Below, one piece after another: positions 55,161-62,911 of a DNA stretch of 64,000 bases. The notes under the pieces are model-generated. The model was not told the DNA's origin. It was given only the letters and a program-made list of their open reading frames with translations, and did no database searches. This DNA is from Gallintestinimicrobium propionicum (lineage in GTDB: Bacteria; Bacillota; Clostridia; Lachnospirales; Lachnospiraceae), in NCBI RefSeq assembly GCF_025567525.1, contig NZ_JAOQJY010000004.1:1-64000 (forward strand), in the 5' to 3' direction. A program made the translations under genes and the position numbers. Every line of letters starts with the position of its first letter. Positions within the stretch are counted from its first letter, which is position 1.

Positions 55161-56948
55161 TTACGAAATATATTTTTCCGCCTGTTTATGGAACATGTCC
55201 GCATATTTCCCGTTCTGCGCAATCAGCTCTGAATGCGTCCCCTGTTCTGCAATCTGTCCGTTTTCCAGAAGGTAAATCCGATCAGCAAATGTCGCGCTGG
55301 ACAGCCGGTGGAGAATGTAAATCACCGTCTTATCCCGGAAACTGTCAAAAATCGTTTCAAACATTTTATTCTCCGCAATCGGATCGAGCGCGCTGGAGGG
55401 TTCATCCAGAATCAGAACCGGTGCATCCTTCGCAATCGCCCTGGCAATGGCGAGCTTCTGTGTCTCCCCGCCGGAAAATACTGCGCCGTCCGGGGCAAAT
55501 TCCCTGCCGACAAGCGTATCCATTTTATTTGGCAAATCGTTTATCCGTTCCAGCATATCGGCCTTTTGCAGCGCTGTTTCCGCATCCTTTCTCTGCTGCC
55601 CGGAAAGCGGTCTTTTCACCATAATATTTTCTGCAACCGTCTCCGAAAAGAGCTGAAAATCCTGAAATACAGTTCCGAACTGGTTTCGATAAGACGCGAT
55701 CGGATACTCCCCAATCCACTTTCCGTTGCATAAAATGTGCCCCTGTGTCGGATCATAAAACCGCAGCAAAAGCTTTACCAGTGTCGTTTTTCCGGATCCG
55801 TTCTGCCCGACAATCGCGATCTTTTCCCCGGCGCGAATCCGCAGGCTGATATTCTTCAATGCCGCCGTTTCCTGCCCCTCGTAGGAAAAGCTTACATGCT
55901 CAAGCTCCAGCTCTTTAAATACTCCAACCGCTTCCCCATTTGCCTTGTCTGGTGTCTGGTTCTCATATTCCAGAAAGCTTCTGATATTGTCGATAAACCG
56001 TGAATTTTCACCAAACGCTACAAAAATGTCCCCGAACTCACCGACCAGATATGCGATGTTTGTCAGAGAATTGATAACCACAAAGCAGTCCCCCAGCAGC
56101 ATCGTTTTGGAAACCAACGTCCGGTACACTGCAACCAGAATTGAAACGAAATAAACGCCGACTTCATATAACAGCGCCAGAATATATTCCAGTGTCATGA
56201 TCGAAAAACCGTACTGACTGACGGTTTCCTTTAACCTGGCCACGCTTTGTTTCATCTTCTGTAACATGACCTGATACATCTGCGTCAGGCGCAATTCCTT
56301 TGCATAGTCGCTCAGATAAAAAACGCGTTGGACATAATCCTTTTCCCTGGAAATCTCCTGATTTTTCATGTCGCGTTCATATTTTAAATCGTTATATTTT
56401 CCGCCGAGCAGCAGTGTGCCGATAAACGGCAGCACCGCCAGAAGAACGAAAATCGGATCGATCTGGAAAATCAAAACGCCGATCGAGCAGACCGTAATCG
56501 TATCCACAATCAGGTCGCAGAAATTGTCCAGCATCTTCATCGCCCGCTGCGACGTTTCCGACAGCGCTTTTACATAGCTGTCATAAAATTTCGGGCGTTC
56601 AAAGCACCCCAGATCGACCGAAAGCGCCTTTTTCTGCAAAATCGTTTGCAGCTCTTTTTCGATCCTGCAGGATTCGATCTCCATCATGGCATTTTTAAAT
56701 TGCAGCAGGGCGTTGTATGCCAGCGTGAACACAAATACCGCACCCGCTGTCACCGCAATTTTCGTCAGCTTTTCGCCCTTTTGCAGCGCATTGATCACAT
56801 ACTGGTAAATCCACGTCGTCATGAAAAACGTATTAAATCCGCGGAGCACGGAAAAGAAAATCAGGAACAGCGGGAACCACCCGCTGCCTTTCCTGATCAG
56901 TTTCAGAATATAGATATGGTTGTCGATAATCCTTTTGATTTCTTTCAT
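55161..56948 (-). CDS. ABC exporter half-transporter, permease plus ATPase
   Basis: 595 residues, same layout as its partner downstream: about six membrane helices in the first 320 residues, then Walker A IVGQNGSGKTTLVKLL, signature FSGGETQKLAIARAI, Walker B PVLILDEPSSALDP and H-loop ILHRLSSATFADR. The membrane part is only distantly similar to the partner's, so a heterodimer is likely. It is first in this operon. The adjacent accessory region does not show a peptide gene next to it, so a link to the RiPP cassette is not supported. Confidence 0.93.
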   Translation of the reverse strand: MKEIKRIIDNHIYILKLIRKGSGWFPLFLIFFSVLRGFNTFFMTTWIYQYVINALQKGEKLTKIAVTAGAVFVFTLAYNALLQFKNAMMEIESCRIEKELQTILQKKALSVDLGCFERPKFYDSYVKALSETSQRAMKMLDNFCDLIVDTITVCSIGVLIFQIDPIFVLLAVLPFIGTLLLGGKYNDLKYERDMKNQEISREKDYVQRVFYLSDYAKELRLTQMYQVMLQKMKQSVARLKETVSQYGFSIMTLEYILALLYEVGVYFVSILVAVYRTLVSKTMLLGDCFVVINSLTNIAYLVGEFGDIFVAFGENSRFIDNIRSFLEYENQTPDKANGEAVGVFKELELEHVSFSYEGQETAALKNISLRIRAGEKIAIVGQNGSGKTTLVKLLLRFYDPTQGHILCNGKWIGEYPIASYRNQFGTVFQDFQLFSETVAENIMVKRPLSGQQRKDAETALQKADMLERINDLPNKMDTLVGREFAPDGAVFSGGETQKLAIARAIAKDAPVLILDEPSSALDPIAENKMFETIFDSFRDKTVIYILHRLSSATFADRIYLLENGQIAEQGTHSELIAQNGKYADMFHKQAEKYIS

Positions 56949-57064
56949 ATTTCCCGCTCATTTCTGCGCACGCTTTTTGCGCATAACGAGTTTGTGTCAA
57001 GTGCTACGCACAAAGCAATCCGGTATCAAAGGGGTCAAAATACTTTTTGACCCCAACAACATCT

Positions 57065-57817
57065 TTACTCCACTTCCACACAAACCGGATAATGATCGGA
57101 CAGCCATACGTTGCCCTCTTTGTCTGTCCACTTCACAGGCTCGCCGGTCTTGATGTCGCCCTTCACCAGCAGAAAATCAATGCTGCAGGGATGATCTTCT
57201 TCCGTGAAGCCGTGATAGGTGATGCCGATATGCTCGGTTACATTGGTGTATTCCGGATACTCTTTTAAAATTTCGAATTCCGGGTCCTGCGGCTCTGCAT
57301 TGAAATCGCCGGTGATCATCGTAGGTGCATCGGGATAAAGCTGCTCGGTTTTTAATTTTTCCAGAATCTGACGAAGCCCCAGGATTCTCGCCTGTGCGCC
57401 GATATGGTCCAGATGGGTGTTTACAATACGGAATACCTTGCCGGTTTCCAGATCCTCAAACAGCGCTTCGTTGCAGATTCTCGGGCAAATGCTCTGCTCT
57501 GCGTAGCGGGATGCAGGCACATAAGGCGTCTCAGACAGCCAGTAGGACTGCATCTCCATCAGGTTTAAGCGATCCTTGCGGTATGCGATGCTGACCTGCT
57601 CATCCCGAAGCTCCGGGCTGCGTCCGCAGCCGATTACATAATACTCTGTCAGGTTTTCTTTCAGCCATTTTGCGATATGCGGCAGCACTTCCTGAAAGCA
57701 GATCATATCAGGCTTCTCCTGCGCGATTTTCTTTAAAATCAAATCCTTGCGGTATTCAAAATTGTTCTCCCCGTCCTGCCCAAAATCACAGCGGATATTA
57801 AATGTTACCAGTTTCAT
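57065..57817 (-). CDS. Endonuclease/exonuclease/phosphatase family hydrolase
   Basis: 250 residues from MKLVTFNIRCDFGQDGENN, preceded by GGGAGG; the longest frame starts five codons earlier inside that site. EEP-family motifs: TFNIR near the start, metal ligand ICFQEVLP, VNTHLDHIGAQAR, ITGDFNAEPQDPEF, and the C-terminal WLSDHYPVCVEVE. This subgroup acts on phosphodiesters, often sugar- or lipid-linked, sometimes DNA; the substrate is open. No signal peptide. Single gene; on its downstream side lies the ABC exporter start. Confidence 0.92.
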   Translation of the reverse strand: MKLVTFNIRCDFGQDGENNFEYRKDLILKKIAQEKPDMICFQEVLPHIAKWLKENLTEYYVIGCGRSPELRDEQVSIAYRKDRLNLMEMQSYWLSETPYVPASRYAEQSICPRICNEALFEDLETGKVFRIVNTHLDHIGAQARILGLRQILEKLKTEQLYPDAPTMITGDFNAEPQDPEFEILKEYPEYTNVTEHIGITYHGFTEEDHPCSIDFLLVKGDIKTGEPVKWTDKEGNVWLSDHYPVCVEVE

Positions 57818-57868
57818 GATGAATCCTCCCATTTCCCCTTTTTCGAGTCTTTTCTTATAATTTCGCTT

Positions 57869-57968
57869 ATTTACAGTTCACTCGCACCATTCGCAAAAGC
57901 GCATCTTCGATGCTTTCCGCTGCTTCGCAGCTCATTTTTGCTCATAAAATGGCGCTCCCTTCGTGCCC
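57869..57968. repeat. Small-hairpin stretch ending in the sequence gap
   Basis: Between the hydrolase gene and the N run lie small palindromes with TTC loops, GCATCTTCGATGC (57901-57913) and GCTGCTTCGCAGC (57919-57931). A short minus-strand frame crosses them but has no support as a gene. The contig ends here. Confidence 0.45.
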
Positions 57969-58196
57969 NNNNNNNNNNNNNNNNNNNNNNNNNNNNNNNN
58001 NNNNNNNNNNNNNNNNNNNNNNNNNNNNNNNNNNNNNNNNNNNNNNNNNNNNNNNNNNNNNNNNNNNNNNNNNNNNNNNNNNNNNNNNNNNNNNNNNNNN
58101 NNNNNNNNNNNNNNNNNNNNNNNNNNNNNNNNNNNNNNNNNNNNNNNNNNNNNNNNNNNNNNNNNNNNNNNNNNNNNNNNNNNNNNNNNNNNNNNN
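57969..58196. other. Assembly gap (228 N)
   Basis: A run of 228 undetermined bases. It lies next to a repeated tRNA-Thr gene and palindromic repeats, which may explain why assembly failed. Any reading frame crossing it is meaningless. Confidence 0.99.
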
Positions 58197-58203
58197 TTCA
58201 TAA

Positions 58204-58276
58204 GCTGCTGTGGCTCAGTCGGTAGAGCGTCGCATTGGTAGTGCGGAGGTCACGGGTCCGATTCCCGTCAGCAGCT
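58204..58276 (+). tRNA. tRNA-Thr (GGT)
   Basis: 73 bases folding into a cloverleaf: acceptor GCTGCTG/CAGCAGC, D arm GCTC/GAGC, anticodon stem TCGCA/TGCGG with loop TTGGTAG (anticodon GGT), T arm ACGGG/CCCGT. Discriminator T; the CCA end is not encoded. Identical to the second copy 171 bases downstream. A hairpin of TTCTGT and ACAGAA follows it. Confidence 0.95.
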
Positions 58277-58316
58277 CTTCTGTTTCTTTTAAAGAACAGA
58301 ATAAAGCAGTTTCTTA

Positions 58317-58345
58317 TTGACAGATTCGTTTTTGTCTGATAAGAT
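58317..58345 (+). promoter_or_regulatory. Promoter of the second tRNA-Thr gene
   Basis: Consensus TTGACA (58317-58322), 17-base spacer, TAAGAT (58340-58345), about 30 bases before the tRNA. Confidence 0.8.
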
Positions 58346-58374
58346 ATCTAACAGTGACTGCTACAATTTCATAT

Positions 58375-58447
58375 GCTGCTGTGGCTCAGTCGGTAGAGCG
58401 TCGCATTGGTAGTGCGGAGGTCACGGGTCCGATTCCCGTCAGCAGCT
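58375..58447 (+). tRNA. tRNA-Thr (GGT), second copy
   Basis: Identical in sequence and fold to 58204-58276, anticodon GGT. It has its own promoter and a strong terminator, so the two are independent units. Two copies so close may be a real duplication. Confidence 0.95.
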
Positions 58448-58451
58448 TTTC

Positions 58452-58484
58452 AAGCATCTCAGAGGAATCTGAGGTGCTTTTTAG
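58452..58484 (+). terminator. tRNA-Thr terminator
   Basis: AAGCATCTCAGA pairs with TCTGAGGTGCTT around GGAA, followed by TTTTT. Confidence 0.85.
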
Positions 58485-58524
58485 TTCATGACAATAGAAT
58501 GCTCGCAGAGCGTGCATTCTATTG
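58485..58524. repeat. 40-bp palindromic repeat, copy 3
   Basis: Identical to 9081-9120 and 32353-32392; here directly after a tRNA terminator and before an IS66 fragment. Confidence 0.9.
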
Positions 58525-58952
58525 ATATCAGACCGGTGTATTACGGTGTGCAAATGGTGATTTGTGGTGGAAAATCCAGATTTCACTCTGTGTCCACATG
58601 GTTTTTAGGGATTTTGTTATGTAAAGTCAAGGGTATTGGCTTTTCCAACCGGATCCGGTATCTGGCAGGCTCTTTTACGAAGACGCGTAACCGCATTGTA
58701 AAAAGAACTGGGAGAGATCCCGTGCTCAGTACACCATGCCGCATCCGTCAGACCGCTCTGCCTGCACTCAGTCACCAGTTTCATCCATTCATCCAGGGAA
58801 CGCCCTGGGGCACGTTTGTCAGCCATAATGAAACCTCCATGTGTAGTGAATTTCTATCTCCTATCAACGGAATGGAGTAAAAATCTATTTCCTATCATCA
58901 TTATGGACTACAAAATAGCCAGTGAAAAGTTACCCAGAAATTAAGCGCTTAC
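58525..58952 (-). mobile_element. IS66 family element, left-end fragment
   Basis: The outer end at 58952 starts GTAAGCGCTTAA, the form of an IS66 terminal inverted repeat, followed by about 110 bases of leader and the first IS66 gene. The rest of the element (second accessory gene, transposase, other inverted repeat) is missing; the fragment ends next to the 40-bp palindrome. It is a remnant that cannot move by itself. Confidence 0.75.
58617..58826 (-). pseudogene. IS66 accessory protein TnpA, C-terminally shortened
   Basis: 69 residues: SLDEWMKLVTECRQSGLTDAAW and NGxSxSxFYNAV-like HGISPSSFYNAVTRLRKRAC form the helix-turn-helix of IS66 first-ORF proteins, which are normally around 100-120 residues. 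The tail beyond DPVGKANTLDFT is lost. It binds the IS ends in complete elements; here it has no partner genes. Confidence 0.75.
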
Positions 58953-58972
58953 CTTTTATATATTTCCAGACA

Positions 58973-59116
58973 ACAGAAAAACCCGTAGAACCGAAGTTCT
59001 ACGGGTATCTTACGTTTGGACACAACGTTATCTTGCGATAACAAATCTATATTCAGATTGTATTACTCGATGATTGTAGCAACTGTACCTGATCCTACTG
59101 TACGTCCACCTTCACG
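58973..59116. repeat. 144-bp direct repeat, tuf 3' end (left copy)
   Basis: Identical over 144 bases to 62727-62870, 3754 bases away. On the minus strand it holds the last 17 codons of tuf, its stop, and the tuf terminator (ACCCGTAGAAC, loop TTCG, GTTCTACGGGT, TTTTT, about 58976-59006). Flanks differ outside the repeat, as expected for attachment sites of an integrated island or for a duplication. Confidence 0.9.
59063..59116 (-). pseudogene. tuf: tuf fragment, last 17 codons of EF-Tu
   Basis: Encodes REGGRTVGSGTVATIIE and a stop, the invariant EF-Tu C-terminus. Upstream in frame the sequence departs from EF-Tu at once, so this is only the displaced gene end. A complete tuf must exist elsewhere in the genome. 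Confidence 0.9.
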
Positions 59117-59191
59117 ATACTTTAATATCATTTTACCTCATATTTTTTATGGTTTTCTCTCCAAAATACAGTGAAAAACGACTGATTTGTA

Positions 59192-59296
59192 CTATTTATT
59201 TTTATTTGCCTGATTTCTTGGCACCGTTTTGGCACCGGAAGCCTCAGTCAAAAAGCTTCTCTTCTGTTGTTTATACTCTTCTCTATCAGCTTTAAT
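59192..59296 (-). pseudogene. Tyrosine integrase C-terminal remnant
   Basis: A 34-codon frame ending EASGAKTVPRNQANKNK and a stop, open only from just after a TAA. The tail, reading toward the nearby attachment repeat, resembles C-termini of tyrosine integrases of Lachnospiraceae islands (SGAKTVP occurs again at the right end). Too short to function. Identification is by pattern and position. Confidence 0.45.
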
Positions 59297-59336
59297 TTAT
59301 AGCCAAAAAGCAGCCAGTTTTTCATATAAATAATTT

Positions 59337-60596
59337 CTAATAACTTTTATCGCCTTTCTTCAAAGGAGAAAACGTAATCTTATTTGCCAAAAGAAAAAGA
59401 ATTATTATTACAATACCAAATCCCACAAAAAGTGAACTTGTATCAACAACAGTAACTTTGTATATAATACTAATCACAAAAGATACCACTGGCGCGCATG
59501 CGTATGTAAGTGAAAATCGAATTGCAGAAACACGTCCTATATATTCTTTAGTAACTTCTTTTACAAATTTCACTTGTACATAAGTAATCATTAATCCCAA
59601 TGCTGCACCAATTATTATCGAACCGATTAGCAACAGTAATTTTTGAGTTATAGGATTTGCAATATATTTTGAAACAAATGCAATAAAAACATAGTATACA
59701 CCTAAAACAATTCCACAAAATGTAACAAGTGTATTATTTTTTTTCTCCTCTTTCATTTTTGCAAAAGTCAATGATCCCAAAATAGTACCAATAGTTACGC
59801 TTACACTTAGTAATGAAACAATTTTGGCATCTCCACTAAACATTTCTCTTGCAATCGGGGCGAGCAGTGCATCAAATGGAACCACTGCTGAATTAATTAG
59901 AATACATAAAAAACATAGTTTTAATAGCTTCTTATGGTCAAATACATAACTAAATCCACCTCTAAGCGAAATTAAATATTCTCTGCCAATTATTCGGTTT
60001 GTCTTCTTTTCTTCTTGAACAGAAAATTCTATTTTTACTATAAGCAACGCTGATATTAAAAATATCAAAGCATCTATCGCTAAAGAAATACCTATTCCAA
60101 ATGAACTAATCACTATGCCTGACAAGCCAGTTCCAACTAATACTGCTATTTTGGTACAAGACACATTGACACTTACACCTTTATCATAATGTTCATTAGG
60201 AAGTACATGCTGAATAACTGCTACCCCTGCTGGCATATGAAATGCTTCTATTAATGAAATGGATATTGTCATAAAAACCAATATTAATGGTGAAAGCATG
60301 TTTTGTGTATATACATATAATATATACAAAACTAACAGAACTCGAGCTATATCTGAAAGTACTAACACTTTCTTTTTATTCATATTCTCGACTAATGGAC
60401 CTATAAATGGTTGAATAATTACAGAAGTAGCTTGATTAATACCAAAAATAATCGCAGACCACCCTGCACTATTTGTAAGTAAATATACCAACCATGTAAA
60501 AAGTATTGTATCTAATGAATCACCACAGCGGTTAATAATATTAGAAGTCAGCAGATAAACATAATTGTGGTTATGATATAACTCATGTTTATTCAT
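59337..60596 (-). CDS. MFS transporter of the RiPP cassette
   Basis: 419 residues from MNKHELYHNHNY, preceded by GAGAGG; a frame seven codons longer overlaps the maturase stop by four bases. Twelve hydrophobic segments, with the MFS_3/macrolide-efflux-like start NIINRCGDSLDTILFTWLVY and the loop LVENMNKKKVLVLSDIARV between helices 2 and 3. It lies directly after the radical SAM gene and is translationally coupled or nearly so. It may export the modified peptide or give self-protection (inferred). AT-rich like the rest of the island. Confidence 0.88.
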   Translation of the reverse strand: MNKHELYHNHNYVYLLTSNIINRCGDSLDTILFTWLVYLLTNSAGWSAIIFGINQATSVIIQPFIGPLVENMNKKKVLVLSDIARVLLVLYILYVYTQNMLSPLILVFMTISISLIEAFHMPAGVAVIQHVLPNEHYDKGVSVNVSCTKIAVLVGTGLSGIVISSFGIGISLAIDALIFLISALLIVKIEFSVQEEKKTNRIIGREYLISLRGGFSYVFDHKKLLKLCFLCILINSAVVPFDALLAPIAREMFSGDAKIVSLLSVSVTIGTILGSLTFAKMKEEKKNNTLVTFCGIVLGVYYVFIAFVSKYIANPITQKLLLLIGSIIIGAALGLMITYVQVKFVKEVTKEYIGRVSAIRFSLTYACAPVVSFVISIIYKVTVVDTSSLFVGFGIVIIILFLLANKITFSPLKKGDKSY

Positions 60597-60613
60597 ATTT
60601 GTTACCTCTCTAA

Positions 60614-61768
60614 TCATAATTTAGATTGTTTAATTTCGCAAGCTATCTTATAAAGATCCTGATGTTTTAAAGCCGCTGCTTTTTCTATAACATTATCAAT
60701 TTCTGATATATCATTAAGTGATTCCAAATATTTTTTCCATTTTTTCATTTCAACATTATATGCACAGTATCTATTTTCACTTTCAAATGAGCCGTTAATG
60801 CAATAACGACTATTACTACATCCTCCTAAGCATCGTTCTGTATAACGACATTCTCTGCAAAATCCTTTTAACTTACTACTATCAAAATTTCTATTCCACT
60901 TAAAAGAGTCCGGACTTTCCCAAATCGACTTTAAAGATTTTTCACGAATATTTCCCGCTACTAATGTTTTATCTCTAATAGAAGTACAAGCAACAATATC
61001 TCCATTATGCAGAATACCAATTACATGCTTTCCTGCTCCACAACCTGTCCAAGACCAATTATCATTAAGAAAATTCTCATTTACTTTTATATCTTTATTG
61101 CTATAATAACCTATGCAATCTGCCAAAACAATTAACAACTTACCTCCAATTTTATTATATGCAAAATCAATAATAGAAAGAATATCTTGAGGTTCTATAA
61201 GCCATTCTGGGCGTTTTGCAAAATTCCCCATTGGTAATGCAATCTGTAACTGCCAACTATTAACTCCCAAATCACTTAATAATTGATATAGTTCTTCCAA
61301 TTCACATATATTTTCTTTATTTATTGAAGTTATTACTGATGTCGAAATATTATTTTTTCTTAATTCTTTCAATGCTTTAATACTTTTATTGAATGATCCC
61401 GATCTCCGTATAAAATCGTGAGTTTTTTCAAGACCATCAATACTTAAACAGACACTTCTAATTCCTGATGTTATCGCATTATGAATAAAGTTTTCATCAA
61501 TCAACCAACCATTTGTAATAATACTTGTTATTATGCCATTATCTACTAATCTTTTCGCAATAATATGCCAGTCACTACGTGTCGTAGGTTCCCCTCCAGA
61601 TAATGTAATAACTTTTAATCCCAAATCTTTTAATTGGTCACACACCTAAAGAGCTTCTGATGTATTCAACTCATCGGGTAGCGCTTCTGCACAACTTGAA
61701 CCGCAATGTTTACAACGCATATTACAACCCATTGTTATTTCCCATACAGCTGTAGTTAATTTATTCAT
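60614..61768 (-). pseudogene. Radical SAM/SPASM peptide maturase with in-frame TAG
   Basis: 384 codons from an ATG behind AGGAGAG. Codons 1-40 carry the radical SAM motif CNMRCKHC (CxxxCxxC); codon 41 is TAG (61646-61648); codons 42-384 continue with GGEPTTRSDW, the SAM-binding loop and a C-terminal SPASM domain (about 235-345) whose cysteines are all visible (GCGAGK, VACTS, CRECRYTERCLGGC, RYCING, RYCAYN). Both sides of the TAG fit one continuous enzyme, so this is a recent nonsense change (for example CAG to TAG) or a read-through codon. SPASM proteins next to a short peptide gene install crosslinks or other changes in RiPPs. Between a precursor gene and a transporter gene. Confidence 0.85.
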
Positions 61769-61796
61769 ATATTCTCTCCTATAATCCTTTTTAAAT

Positions 61797-61842
61797 AAAA
61801 AAGACCTACTCTATATTTCTTTTTACATAGAGCAAGTCTTTT
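61797..61842 (-). terminator. Attenuator between precursor and maturase
   Basis: Minus strand AAAAGACTTGCTCTAT pairs with ATAGAGTAGGTCTTTT with two mismatches, followed by TTTATTT. It lies eight bases after the precursor stop and 28 before the maturase start. Partial termination here would give more precursor than enzyme, as in many RiPP operons. Confidence 0.75.
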
Positions 61843-61849
61843 CTACAAA

Positions 61850-61957
61850 CTACATTCTCACACCTGTTCCGTACATAACTGGTCCAAATAAGTTCTTAGA
61901 GGTTTTTAATTCAGAAATCTCTACAAACTCCAAGCTCAATTCTTCAAGATTAAACAT
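61850..61957 (-). CDS. RiPP precursor peptide (35 residues)
   Basis: Starts at the ATG six bases after GGGAGGTGG; a longer frame (to 62056) has no ribosome site. The first half, MFNLEELSLEFVEISELKTS, is acidic and leader-like with no Gly-Gly cleavage site. The second half, KNLFGPVMYGTGVRM, is the likely core and contains no Cys, Trp or Asp, so thioether (sactipeptide/ranthipeptide) products and the Lys-Trp streptide link are excluded; Tyr, Arg, Thr, Asn and Lys are the candidates for carbon-carbon or other modification. It belongs to no precursor family I recognise. Strong own promoter; followed by an attenuator and the SPASM maturase gene. Confidence 0.8.
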   Translation of the reverse strand: MFNLEELSLEFVEISELKTSKNLFGPVMYGTGVRM

Positions 61958-61991
61958 TTTTATCCACCTCCCGTTTATTGAATTTATCTTA

Positions 61992-62020
61992 AGAATACAT
62001 CTCTTATTTTCAAATGTCAA
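61992..62020 (-). promoter_or_regulatory. Promoter of the RiPP cassette
   Basis: Minus strand consensus TTGACA (62015-62020), 17-base spacer, TATTCT (61992-61997), about 35 bases before the precursor start. Confidence 0.75.
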
Positions 62021-62114
62021 GTTATTTTCATTATTTTTTCCAAATTTCGAGTTCAAATTCTCGTTTTATTTGTAACATATTTTCCATTTTCTACGCATAC
62101 ATCAGATCTCTTAA

Positions 62115-62558
62115 CCACTTATAAATGTCCGTAAAATTGCAAAAGCAACTGGAATCAGTGCTACAACCTTATATTCAATCATTCAAAAAGATTCCAATAT
62201 TCGATTTGATTTTGCTTTAAGACTTGCAAACGAATTGCAAATTGATGTGAATGAGATATGTTCTGCCAGTCCATTTTCTGACACAATTAAGGAAGAAGAG
62301 ATTTATCCTACACTTCCAGACGGTTTGAACGGAGCCTTAGACGCAAGTCGTGTAAAGACTTACTTAAAAAATTCTATGTATCCGTTGATGTATCTTTTTG
62401 GCAAAAATAGTATGCCTGATGTAGATAATCTACTTACATCATTCTATCAGCTTGATGATGAAGCCAGACAGGAAGTTGTAGAAACAATCCGTCTGAAACT
62501 GCAATATCATCGAGATCCGAAACGTGCTGAACAGATCAAGCAGATTAAAGGTTGGTAA
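62115..62558 (+). pseudogene. XRE-family repressor, N-terminus missing
   Basis: In frame from 62115 (after a TAA) the sequence reads INVRKIAKATGISATTLYSI and continues IIQKDSNIRFDFALRLANEL, the second half of an HTH_3 domain. The C-terminal part, with VKTYLKNSMYPLMYLFGKN and the polar tail EQIKQIKGW, is intact. The first helix or two of the HTH and any Met are absent, so this is a decayed regulator of the integrated element. The open frame from a TTG at 62235 lacks the DNA-binding part. A terminator follows. Confidence 0.7.
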
Positions 62559-62564
62559 AAAATC

Positions 62565-62605
62565 ACTCCTGTGAATGGCAAACATTCGCAGGAGTTTCTT
62601 TTTGG
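62565..62605 (+). terminator. Terminator after the XRE remnant
   Basis: ACTCCTGTGAATG pairs with CATTCGCAGGAGT around GCAAA, one mismatch, followed by TTCTTTTT. Confidence 0.8.
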
Positions 62606-62636
62606 GCACCGTTTTGGCACCACTGGTCTTATTTTT
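62595..62636 (-). pseudogene. Second integrase C-terminus-like remnant
   Basis: A minus-strand frame encodes KNKTSGAKTVPKKK, sharing SGAKTVP and GGCACCGTTTTGGCACC at the DNA level with the remnant at 59192-59296. It probably descends from another integrase of the same kind, converging on the repressor remnant. Very short, so tentative. Confidence 0.35.
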
Positions 62637-62726
62637 CAATTTTAAATTTATCTGTATTTTATCTTGCTGATAAATATTTCGCTATTTCTCTACTTATAAT
62701 TTTTCAAATCATTCTCTCTTTAAGAT

Positions 62727-62870
62727 ACAGAAAAACCCGTAGAACCGAAGTTCTACGGGTATCTTACGTTTGGACACAACGTTATCTTGCGATAACAAAT
62801 CTATATTCAGATTGTATTACTCGATGATTGTAGCAACTGTACCTGATCCTACTGTACGTCCACCTTCACG
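62727..62870. repeat. 144-bp direct repeat, tuf 3' end (right copy)
   Basis: Identical to 58973-59116, including the tuf stop and terminator. Beyond 62870 it keeps two more EF-Tu codons (Ala-Ile), then changes into an unrelated hairpin-rich stretch and the esterase gene, so this copy is not joined to a whole tuf either. Confidence 0.9.
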
Positions 62871-62876
62871 TATTGC
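62817..62876 (-). pseudogene. tuf: tuf fragment, last 19 codons of EF-Tu
   Basis: Encodes AIREGGRTVGSGTVATIIE and a stop. The residue before AI differs from the usual Phe and sequence identity to EF-Tu stops there. Confidence 0.85.
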
Positions 62877-62911
62877 GACTCGCGGCGCACAAACGTCCGC
62901 GAAGCCATTCT

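Noticed and set aside
53317..56948. ABC exporter as part of the RiPP cassette
   Set aside because: It lies beyond an assembly gap and an IS fragment, has GC-richer core-like codons, and no peptide gene adjoins it.
57910..58241. Open frames across the N run
   Set aside because: They consist mainly of undetermined residues.
60614..61645. Maturase starting at the GTG after the TAG
   Set aside because: It would lack the CxxxCxxC cluster motif found in the same frame just upstream, and the ribosome site is weak.
61646..61648. TAG as a pyrrolysine codon
   Set aside because: Nothing in the window suggests pyrrolysine genes, and the position is not a known catalytic site; a nonsense change is simpler.
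61850..62056. A 68-residue reading of the RiPP precursor frame
   Set aside because: The extra 33 N-terminal codons have no ribosome site and run through the promoter; the ATG behind GGGAGGTGG gives 35 residues.
62439..62639. 66-residue minus-strand frame at the island's right end
   Set aside because: It runs antisense through the XRE remnant and its terminator; only the first 14 codons look like an integrase end.
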